Origin: Flavobacteriaceae bacterium
GTDB lineage: Bacteria > Bacteroidota > Bacteroidia > Flavobacteriales > Flavobacteriaceae
Direction of reading: 5' to 3'
Length of the DNA stretch: 10,424 bases
Assembly (NCBI GenBank): GCA_002693605.1
Contig: NZQO01000097.1
Coordinates: 1 to 10,424, forward strand
Each line of letters opens with the position of its first letter. Within the stretch, counting starts at the first letter, position 1. The notes beneath the pieces are model-generated. The model was not told where the DNA came from and did not search any database. It worked only from the letters and a program-made list of their open reading frames with translations. The position numbers were made by a program, and so were the translations under genes. Below are positions 1 to 5,819 of the stretch, piece by piece.

Positions 1-1231
1 ATTCCCTACCTAGCGCCTCGGCAACCGATTTCCCGAGGGAAGTCTTCCCTACTCCCGGAGGACCGTACAGGCAGAGGATGGGTGATTTCATATCGTTCCG
101 CAGTTTCAGTACCGCCAAATACTCGATTATTCGTTTTTTAACATCATCGAGACCGTAGTGATCGCGATCAAGAATGCGCCTTGCGCGCTTTAAGTCGAAT
201 TTATCCTTGCTGTATTTGTTCCACGGAAGTTCCAGCAGCAAGTCCAGATAATTTCGCTGAATGCTGAACTCGGCCACCTGCGGGTTCATCCGTTGCAACT
301 TCGTGAGTTCCTTTTCGAAGTGCTTCTGCACGTCCTTGTCCCACTTTTTCTTTTTGGCGCGCTGGCGCATTTCCTCGATTTCAGCTTCTGAAGTATTACC
401 ACCAAGTTCTTCCTGAATGGTCTTCATTTGCTGCTGTAGAAAGTACTCTCGCTGTTGCTGGTTGATATCGCTCTGAACTTTCGACTGTATGTCGTTCCGT
501 AATGAAAGCTTCTGAAGTTCAATGTTCATGAACTTCAAGGTAGCCATGGCGCGCTCCTTCAAATCGTTTATCTCCAAAAGACGCTGTTTCTCGGCCACGG
601 AAATATTCAGATTGGAAGACACGAAATTTATCAAGAAGCTGTTGCTCTCAATATTCTTGATGGCGAAGGCTGCTTCTGATGGGATATTCGGACTGTTATT
701 GATAATTTCAAGGGCAATTTCCTTAATGGAATCGATGATGGCATTAAACTCCTCATTTTCCTTGGCGGGCCGCGCTTCGGAAACTTCCTTGATCGTGGCC
801 ATCATATAGGGCTCGTTGGTAATGACTTCGGCCACTTCGAACCTTTTCTTACCCTGAATCACCACTGTGGTATTGCCATCGGGCATTTTTAGAACCCTCA
901 AAATCTTGGCAACGGTTCCTACGGTGTTGATATCCCCAAACTCCGGATTTTCCTTGTTTTCGTCCTTTTGCGATACCACCCCAATGGTCTTGTTGCCTGT
1001 ATTGGTTTCGTTTATTAGCTTGATAGACTTATCCCTACCGGCAGTGATGGGAATCACCACCCCTGGGAAAAGAACCGTGTTACGCAAGGGCAAAATGGGC
1101 AAAATGTCCGGTAGTTCCTCGCGCTCCATCGCGTCTTCATCTTCGGCAGACATTAGGGGAATCAACTCGGCATCTTCCTGGATTTCCTGCAATGACAAAC
1201 TGTCTATGGATGTTAATTTAGATCTCGACAT
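1..1231 (-). CDS. lon: ATP-dependent protease Lon (endopeptidase La), N-terminal half, truncated by the window edge
   Basis: Lon is a cytoplasmic AAA+ serine protease that unfolds and degrades damaged and short-lived regulatory proteins. The frame reads from ATG at 1231 to the left edge with no stop, giving 410 residues. After an acidic N-terminal tail (about 1-40) comes the LAN substrate-binding domain, opening with ILPILPLRNTVLFPGVVIP. A long Gln/Glu/Lys-rich helical stretch follows (about 225-330, including QQQREYFLQQQMKTIQEELG), typical of the Lon coiled coil. The AAA+ domain then begins, with Walker A GPPGVGKT at about 390-397 (Lys396). Walker B, the sensors and the Ser-Lys protease domain lie outside the window, so catalytic competence cannot be judged. 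An in-frame TGA about 22 bases upstream and no intervening ATG support the start. There is no Shine-Dalgarno. It is divergent from the sigma-factor unit, and its probable promoter lies inside an inverted repeat (1247-1275). Confidence 0.97.
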   Translation of the reverse strand, partial: MSRSKLTSIDSLSLQEIQEDAELIPLMSAEDEDAMEREELPDILPILPLRNTVLFPGVVIPITAGRDKSIKLINETNTGNKTIGVVSQKDENKENPEFGDINTVGTVAKILRVLKMPDGNTTVVIQGKKRFEVAEVITNEPYMMATIKEVSEARPAKENEEFNAIIDSIKEIALEIINNSPNIPSEAAFAIKNIESNSFLINFVSSNLNISVAEKQRLLEINDLKERAMATLKFMNIELQKLSLRNDIQSKVQSDINQQQREYFLQQQMKTIQEELGGNTSEAEIEEMRQRAKKKKWDKDVQKHFEKELTKLQRMNPQVAEFSIQRNYLDLLLELPWNKYSKDKFDLKRARRILDRDHYGLDDVKKRIIEYLAVLKLRNDMKSPILCLYGPPGVGKTSLGKSVAEALGRE

Positions 1232-1246
1232 AAATATATATAAGAC

Positions 1247-1275
1247 ATTGTGTCACCAAAAATAGGCGTCACAAT
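1247..1275. promoter_or_regulatory. Imperfect inverted repeat, operator-like, over the lon promoter
   Basis: Left arm ATTGTGTCACC (1247-1257) and right arm GGCGTCACAAT (1265-1275) pair at 9 of 11 positions around a 7-base A/T spacer (1258-1264). The spacer nearly coincides with the proposed lon -7 box. Dyad symmetry across a -7 element is the usual geometry of a repressor site. It does not match the CIRCE heat-shock operator (TTAGCACTC-N9-GAGTGCTAA). No regulator is identified. Confidence 0.4.
1257..1264 (-). promoter_or_regulatory. Candidate -7 box for lon
   Basis: Read on the minus strand this is TATTTTTG, an exact match to the Bacteroidota -7 consensus TAnnTTTG, about 26 bases upstream of the lon ATG. 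That would give a short A/T-rich leader of roughly 20 bases. No good TTG is visible at the usual -33 distance, so the promoter is either weak, activator-dependent or wrongly placed. Confidence 0.4.
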
Positions 1276-1309
1276 AGTTTAAGATTATTGATTTAACTTT
1301 AAATTATAA

Positions 1310-1344
1310 AGAAACCATTGAAAACCAATAGTTTTATGGTTTCT
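1310..1344. repeat. Inverted repeat in the lon/sigma intergenic region
   Basis: Perfect 9-base arms AGAAACCAT (1310-1318) and ATGGTTTCT (1336-1344) enclose a second pairing AAAAC (1321-1325) with GTTTT (1331-1335), leaving a 2-base bulge and a 5-base loop: 14 pairs in all. It lies about 80 bases upstream of the lon start and 45-80 bases upstream of the proposed sigma-gene promoter. No clear U-tract follows on the plus strand, and no gene ends here, so a terminator role is unlikely. An operator or structured DNA site is more plausible. Confidence 0.5.
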
Positions 1345-1387
1345 GTTCCCCATCATATTTCAATTGTTATGCCACAACCCGAAAAAA

Positions 1388-1420
1388 TTTGGGCAGAAGT
1401 GTAACAAACCGAAACGTTTG
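1388..1420 (+). promoter_or_regulatory. Candidate promoter of the ECF sigma-factor operon
   Basis: A TTTG element (1388-1391) is followed after 21 bases by AACGTTTG (1413-1420), one base off the Bacteroidota -7 consensus TAnnTTTG. The GTG start at 1452 would then have a leader of about 25 bases. Placement and spacing fit housekeeping-sigma promoters of this phylum. Whether the encoded sigma factor also reads its own promoter cannot be told from this sequence. Confidence 0.35.
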
Positions 1421-1451
1421 CCCTCTTTAGTATAAAGAAATTCTTTTTTGA

Positions 1452-2006
1452 GTGTCGCTAACCAACCAAAATATTGAATCACTTCTCGTTCTTTGCAACA
1501 AGGGCAACCAACTGGCCCAGCTAGAGGTATACAACCGGTACCAGGGCGCAATGTACAATACCGCCTTGCGAATTGTACGGGATACCGCCGAGGCCGAAGA
1601 TATTATGCAGGAGGCATTTTTAACCGCATTCCAAAAACTGGATTCGTTTAAAGGGACGGCCACCTTCGGGGCCTGGCTAAAGCGTATCGTTATCAATAAG
1701 AGCCTAGAGGCCCACAAGAAATCGAAACGGTTCGTTCCGTTAGCGGAAACCTTACTGCCTGAAGATTGCGAAGAAACTATTGAAGATGAATTACAGACCG
1801 AATTTGTGCCAAAGCGCGCCACGCAGGTAATGGACTGTATGTTGCAATTGCATTCAAGTTACAGCCAGATTTTAACCCTGCACCTGGTTGAAGGTTATGA
1901 TTATGAAGAATTATGCGAAGTGCTCAATATTAGCTATGCCAATTGTCGCACACTCATATCGAGGGCAAAACAAAGTTTACGTAAACAGTTAACACAAGCA
2001 TCATGA
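1452..2006 (+). CDS. ECF-type RNA polymerase sigma-70 factor
   Basis: A 184-residue alternative sigma factor expected to direct RNA polymerase to a specific promoter set. Region 2 spans about residues 20-92, with the core-binding and -10-reading helix recognisable in AEAEDIMQEAFLTAFQKLD and the following F-x-G-x(3)-F-x(2)-WL-x-RI-x-IN block. Region 4 spans about 125-180, with the helix-turn-helix around YDYEELCEVLNISYANCRTL and the basic tail RAKQSLRK. Regions 1 and 3 are absent, and the length is normal for ECF factors. The start is GTG at 1452: the codon just before it is an in-frame TGA (1449-1451) and the next in-frame Met is at residue 34, so GTG is the only sensible start. The stop overlaps the next gene's ATG (ATGA, 2003-2006), implying translational coupling. 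The ECF subgroup cannot be assigned by eye. Confidence 0.95.
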   Translation: MSLTNQNIESLLVLCNKGNQLAQLEVYNRYQGAMYNTALRIVRDTAEAEDIMQEAFLTAFQKLDSFKGTATFGAWLKRIVINKSLEAHKKSKRFVPLAETLLPEDCEETIEDELQTEFVPKRATQVMDCMLQLHSSYSQILTLHLVEGYDYEELCEVLNISYANCRTLISRAKQSLRKQLTQAS

Positions 2007-2545
2007 AAAAGGACGAAATTGACATACTGTTCGAAAATATGAGGGAATGTTTTGATATACACGAAACTCCTACCGGCCATCAAAAGCGATTTTTGGAAAA
2101 GTTCCACAGTCAAAAATCGCAGCAGGAAAAACGAACTTGGTGGAAGCCACTCTCCGTGGCGGCCTCTGTGGCTGCAATTGCCTTATTTGCTACTTTTTTA
2201 TTAAAAAGCGAGCCTGCAAAGGCAGATTTGGCAAGCGTCTCTCCAGAGATGGAGAAAACCCAGTCGTTCTTCACTTCGGCCATCAATAAGGAATTGCGCA
2301 CGTTAAAAAATTACAACAGTCCCGAAGCCAAGGCGTTGGTAGAAGATGCAATGGCGCAAATAGCAACTCTTGAGCAGGAGTACCAGTCCCTAACCATCGA
2401 CCTAGCCGAAAGCGGCAATGATAAACGGGTAGTGTATGCAATGATCTCGAACTTTCAAAATCGAATCGAGCTGCTCGAGCAAGTAATACAAACTCTAGAT
2501 GAAATTAAAGAACTTAAAGCCTATCGAAATGAAACTACTATCTAA
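2003..2545 (+). CDS. Single-pass membrane protein, probable anti-sigma factor
   Basis: A 180-residue protein with an N-terminal cytoplasmic part (about 1-45), one transmembrane helix (about 48-67, after the WWKP border) and a C-terminal extracytoplasmic part (about 70-180) rich in Glu, Leu, Gln and Lys and likely helical or coiled-coil. The N-terminus carries a P-x-GH-x(2)-RF-x(2)-KF motif (about 23-34), which I associate with short flavobacterial proteins encoded after ECF sigma genes. The role is inferred from position (4-base overlap with the sigma gene), topology and that motif. No classical zinc-binding anti-sigma HxxxCxxC motif is present, although a lone Cys16 and His20 lie in the cytoplasmic part. 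The 3' end overlaps the next gene by 17 bases. The predicted function is to hold the sigma factor at the membrane until an envelope signal arrives. It could instead be an uncharacterised membrane protein. Confidence 0.65.
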   Translation: MKKDEIDILFENMRECFDIHETPTGHQKRFLEKFHSQKSQQEKRTWWKPLSVAASVAAIALFATFLLKSEPAKADLASVSPEMEKTQSFFTSAINKELRTLKNYNSPEAKALVEDAMAQIATLEQEYQSLTIDLAESGNDKRVVYAMISNFQNRIELLEQVIQTLDEIKELKAYRNETTI

Positions 2546-3614
2546 AACACTTATCGTATTTTTAGCATTGCCGCTTGCGGTACTCGGCAATGTGTCCCCC
2601 AAGACGGGGAAATATACCAAGCAAAAGACCCTGAAAAAGGAATTTTCAGTAAATGCAAACGCGAGCCTTACGGTCGATAACAGCTATGGCAACCTCGACA
2701 TAGTAACCTGGTCTGAAAACCGAACCGTCATTGAGGTGAATATTATTACCAACGGAAATGACGAGGATAAGGTGCAGCGAAAACTCGACGAGATCACTGT
2801 CGAATTTTCGGCCAGTGCCGGCCAAGTTTCGGCCAAGACCATTTTCGGAAATCAACGAAATTCCTGGAGCTGGTTCGGAAACAAGAGCAATAACGTTTCT
2901 ATGGAAGTGAACTATACCATAAAAATGCCAGTCACAAACTCGGTCGTGCTGAGCAACGATTACGGCACGATCAACCTGAACAAACTTAGGGGAAACGCGC
3001 GAATTAGCTGCGATTATGGGCAATTGCGTATTGGGGAGTTGCTCGCAGACAATAACTTGCTCAATTTCGACTATACCGATAAATCGACCATAGGTTATAT
3101 GAAAAGCGGAAAGATAAACGCCGACTACAGTGGTTATACCTTGGAGAAGACCGAGCGCGTGGAAATTTCGGCAGATTATACCCAATCGGAAATTGGCCAG
3201 GCAAAGGAAGTTAATTATAATTGTGACTACGGAAAGGTAACCATTGGAAATGCCAATACCATAACCGGTCGAGGCGATTATGTTACCAATCGCATAGGAA
3301 CGGTTTACGAATCGCTCAACCTGAATACAGATTACGGTTCCATCCATATTGATCGGTTAACCGGAAAGACAAACGATGTAACCATTCGGGGCGATTATAC
3401 AGGAATTAAACTCGGTTTCAGTCCAGATTATAACTTCGATTTCATCGTTAATCTTAGCTATTCAAATCTAAAGGGCGAAGATGCGGTAACCGTTACCAAG
3501 ACTTCCAAGGATAATTCAGATAAATACTACGCCGGCTATCACGGCAAGCAGAATTCGGGAAATATGATAAACATAAGCTCCAACTACGGAGGCGTAACAT
3601 TCACCAAAAACTAA
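2529..3614 (+). CDS. Exported repeat (solenoid) protein, DUF4097-like
   Basis: A 361-residue protein with a signal peptide (MKLLSKTLIVFLALPLAVLG, cleavage near residue 20) and no lipobox or further membrane segment, so it is predicted periplasmic or surface-exposed. The mature part is beta-rich. A Asp-Tyr turn motif (DYG, DYT, DYS, DYV) recurs with its Asp at 144, 162, 181, 199, 216, 233, 250, 268 and 289, a spacing of 17-21 residues. This is what a parallel beta-helix with one coil per repeat would show, and it resembles DUF4097 beta-strand-repeat proteins. Related SYG and NYG turns occur at about 52 and 352. An in-frame ATG at 2499 would add ten residues before the signal peptide and increase the overlap with the upstream gene, so ATG 2529 is preferred. 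No enzyme motif is visible. It may be a sensor or envelope-protective output of the upstream sigma/anti-sigma pair. Confidence 0.85.
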   Translation: MKLLSKTLIVFLALPLAVLGNVSPKTGKYTKQKTLKKEFSVNANASLTVDNSYGNLDIVTWSENRTVIEVNIITNGNDEDKVQRKLDEITVEFSASAGQVSAKTIFGNQRNSWSWFGNKSNNVSMEVNYTIKMPVTNSVVLSNDYGTINLNKLRGNARISCDYGQLRIGELLADNNLLNFDYTDKSTIGYMKSGKINADYSGYTLEKTERVEISADYTQSEIGQAKEVNYNCDYGKVTIGNANTITGRGDYVTNRIGTVYESLNLNTDYGSIHIDRLTGKTNDVTIRGDYTGIKLGFSPDYNFDFIVNLSYSNLKGEDAVTVTKTSKDNSDKYYAGYHGKQNSGNMINISSNYGGVTFTKN

Positions 3615-3623
3615 ATATCTATT

Positions 3624-4352
3624 ATGAAAAACATTCAACTAGCTACGCTAACCATTTGCATTCTCTTGGGTGCAGTTTCAGCAAGTCTTGCCCAGCGAAA
3701 TACCAGCGTTAGGGGCAATGGTAAACTAATCGAGAAAACAATTTCCGTTTCGGAATACGACAGGATCAACGTCGTAGGTTCTATGAAGGTGGTGCTGAGT
3801 AGCGGAGCCGAGGGAAATATTCAGGTATTGGCCGAGGAAAATATCCAGGAACATATCGTTGTGGAAACCAAGGGCGACCAACTTACCGTTCGTATTGAGA
3901 ATGGCGTGTCGATTAATCCGCGGAAGGAAATAGAGGTGCGGGTACCTTTTCAGCAAATAAGCTCGGTGTCACTAACTGGGTCGGGAGATATTATTGCGAA
4001 CGACGAAATCAAGGCCGACCAATTTGAAACTTCGATTGTAGGTTCGGGCGAAATAGCCTTGCCATTAGCCGCGCGAACAGTAGATGCGAAGGTAACTGGC
4101 TCTGGCGAGATGGAACTGTCCGGCAAGGTGACAGCTTTAGAACTGAAACTTAGCGGATCGGGCAATTTTAAGGGGGCTAACCTCCATTCGGAATCTGCGC
4201 AGGCATATATTTCCGGTTCGGGAGATGCTTCGGTATATGCCAAGGGTAGTCTGAAGGCACGTGTAAACGGTTCGGGAGATATTCGCTATGGCGGAAACCC
4301 GACGCAGCACGACACGAAGGTGCTGGGTAGCGGAAGTATTAAATCTATGTAA
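3624..4352 (+). CDS. Exported GIN-domain protein (DUF2807), beta-helix-like
   Basis: A 242-residue protein with a signal peptide (about 1-23, ending ...VSASLAQ) and a mature part matching the DUF2807 'head GIN domain' pattern. The N-terminal strand region includes ISVSEYDRINVVGSMKVVLS. A ladder of Gly-Ser-Gly turns then follows at 119, 140, 159, 178, 198, 216 and 235 (GSGDI, GSGEI, GSGEM, GSGNF, GSGDA, GSGDI, GSGSI), 18-21 residues apart. Such spacing fits a parallel beta-helix with a GSG turn in each coil. The family name mentions autotransporter adhesins, but there is no autotransporter barrel or secretion-system C-terminal domain here, so adhesion is not supported. It starts 9 bases after the upstream gene and ends the operon before the terminator at 4389-4428. 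The paired solenoid proteins probably share a role. Confidence 0.9.
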   Translation: MKNIQLATLTICILLGAVSASLAQRNTSVRGNGKLIEKTISVSEYDRINVVGSMKVVLSSGAEGNIQVLAEENIQEHIVVETKGDQLTVRIENGVSINPRKEIEVRVPFQQISSVSLTGSGDIIANDEIKADQFETSIVGSGEIALPLAARTVDAKVTGSGEMELSGKVTALELKLSGSGNFKGANLHSESAQAYISGSGDASVYAKGSLKARVNGSGDIRYGGNPTQHDTKVLGSGSIKSM

Positions 4353-4388
4353 ACGGAAATTCGTCCATTCATCAATCACAGTGGGAAG

Positions 4389-4428
4389 GTGCCTGGAGCG
4401 TTGCAACGCCGTCTAGGCACTTTCTTTT
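4389..4428 (+). terminator. Intrinsic terminator of the sigma/solenoid operon
   Basis: GTGCCT (4389-4394) pairs with AGGCAC (4415-4420). The stem extends inward by a wobble and two pairs, then a 2-base bulge, then an inner GCG/CGC stem around TTGCAA. TTTCTTTT follows at 4421-4428. It terminates plus-strand transcripts. The right half of the hairpin lies inside the last codons of the convergent transporter gene, whose stop is at 4413-4415. Confidence 0.7.
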
Positions 4429-5753
4429 GAAATAGCTCCCGTGCGGGGCACTCGAAACAACAAAATCAACCCTACCACAAAGAATACGATAAAGAACAAT
4501 ATGGCGTAGCGAATACTGCCGGTAGCCTGGGCAACATACCCGTAGCTGAACATTCCGATTACAATTCCTATTTTTTCGGAAACATCATAAAAACTAAAGT
4601 ACGAAGCGGTATCAACGGCATTTTCCGGAATGAGCTTAGAATAGGTTGAACGCGATAGCGACTGTATGCCCCCCATTATAAGACCTACAAATGCAGCCGT
4701 AACGTAAAATTGTTGGGGCGAAGTTATGGTGTATGCATACGCACAAATCGCAATCCAGATACAATTAAGTACAATTAGTACGGCAATGTTTCCAAATTTG
4801 GCAGACGCCCGCGAGGTAAGATACGCGCCCAATACCGCCACTAACTGTATTAGCAGAATACTTACTATTAGTCCCGTTGTGGCATCTGTAGTGCCCCAAT
4901 CCAACTCTTCAATCCCAAAGTAAGTTGCCACCAGCATAATGGTCTGTACAGCCATACTGTATACGAAGAATGCAGCCAAATAGCGCTTCAGAGCAATATT
5001 GTGCTTCAAGCTTCTCCAAATGCCCCGCAATTCGCGGAACCCGTTGAACAGCACTCGGCTCGTAAATTTTTGGTTTTTATTTCCCTTCGGAAGATAATAA
5101 TAAGTGTACTGACTGAAACCAATCCACCACACGCCGGTAAGCACGAAGGAGAGCCGAGTAGGAAGGCCTTCGTCATCAAATCCGAAGGTATCGTGCATCA
5201 AGATCATAGCGAGACAGAGCACTAGAAGAATGACACTACCCACGTAGCCAAGCGAGTAGCCCTTCGCGCTCACCTTGTCTTGCTGATCTGGATATGCTAT
5301 ATCCGGTAAATAGGAGTTATAGAACACCAGACTCGCCCAAAAGCCGATAAGGGCCAAGAAATAGCACAGTAGGCCAAACCAGAGGTATTCTATGGAAAAC
5401 CAAAAAAGCCCTATGCAGGAGAGCGCGCCCAGATAGCAGAAGAATTTAAGGAATATCTTCTTATTTCCCACGTAATCGGCAATTCCGCTAAGCAGCGGAC
5501 TTATTATTGAAACTACAAGGAACGCTGCCGCCGTTACGTAGCTTATTAGCGTATCGTTGTTGAAATCGATACCCAAAAAGACAACCGTATCATCTAGAAT
5601 TTTACCGTTTTCATCCTTTATCAAGGTTAGGGCGCCATAGAAAATGGGAAAGACTGCCGAGGCTATAACCAAGCTGTAAACTGAATTGGCCCAATCGTAG
5701 AAAGCCCAGGCGTGTAGTAATTTTCTATTTCCCTTCGGAAGTTGTTTCCTCAT
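4413..5753 (-). CDS. MFS transporter, UMF1 / Atg22-like family
   Basis: A 446-residue integral inner-membrane protein with about 12 hydrophobic helices, as usual for the major facilitator superfamily. The N-terminal signature WAFYDWANSVYS (about 16-27) followed by VFPIFY is the hallmark of the UMF1 family, related to the yeast vacuolar effluxer Atg22. A motif-A-like loop GIADYVGNKK (about 90-99) and FYNSYLPDIA and SAKGYSLGYVGS (about 144-173) also fit. Substrates of bacterial members are not established, and none is proposed here. ATG at 5753 is preferred; a TTG three codons upstream (5762) would start inside the upstream terminator's U-tract. That terminator ends only about 8 bases before the ATG, so this gene needs its own promoter or readthrough. 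Its last codons lie in the convergent operon's terminator hairpin. Confidence 0.92.
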   Translation of the reverse strand: MRKQLPKGNRKLLHAWAFYDWANSVYSLVIASAVFPIFYGALTLIKDENGKILDDTVVFLGIDFNNDTLISYVTAAAFLVVSIISPLLSGIADYVGNKKIFLKFFCYLGALSCIGLFWFSIEYLWFGLLCYFLALIGFWASLVFYNSYLPDIAYPDQQDKVSAKGYSLGYVGSVILLVLCLAMILMHDTFGFDDEGLPTRLSFVLTGVWWIGFSQYTYYYLPKGNKNQKFTSRVLFNGFRELRGIWRSLKHNIALKRYLAAFFVYSMAVQTIMLVATYFGIEELDWGTTDATTGLIVSILLIQLVAVLGAYLTSRASAKFGNIAVLIVLNCIWIAICAYAYTITSPQQFYVTAAFVGLIMGGIQSLSRSTYSKLIPENAVDTASYFSFYDVSEKIGIVIGMFSYGYVAQATGSIRYAILFFIVFFVVGLILLFRVPRTGAISKESA

Positions 5754-5760
5754 ATGTCTC

Positions 5761-5789
5761 AAAAAAAAAGCTGCCCGTAAAAGCAGCTT
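5761..5789 (-). terminator. Intrinsic terminator after the M48 peptidase gene
   Basis: On the minus strand, AAGCTGC (5789-5783) and GCAGCTT (5774-5768) form a perfect 7-base stem with an 8-base loop, followed by an uninterrupted U-tract (plus-strand A run 5761-5769). It lies 30 bases past the peptidase stop and separates that gene from the transporter gene downstream. Confidence 0.85.
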
Positions 5790-5819
5790 CTAAAGTAATC
5801 AATTAATATTTCTTAATCC

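Noticed and set aside
522..1265. Open frames on the plus strand opposite lon
   Set aside because: They run antisense to a strongly recognisable Lon sequence and encode nothing recognisable.
2499..2528. Upstream ATG for the DY-repeat protein
   Set aside because: It would put ten charged residues before a good signal peptide and extend the overlap with the previous gene; ATG 2529 fits better.
2646..3347. Long antisense frame (233 codons) within the DY-repeat gene
   Set aside because: Its length follows from codon bias and repeats of the sense gene; no domain is recognisable and the sense strand has signal peptide, repeats and operon context.
3624..4352. Reading the GIN-domain protein as an autotransporter adhesin
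   Set aside because: No translocator barrel or Type IX C-terminal domain is present; the adhesin label is only a family name.
5754..5762. TTG start for the transporter at 5762
   Set aside because: It would begin inside the U-tract of the upstream terminator; ATG 5753 leaves the family motif at the usual distance.
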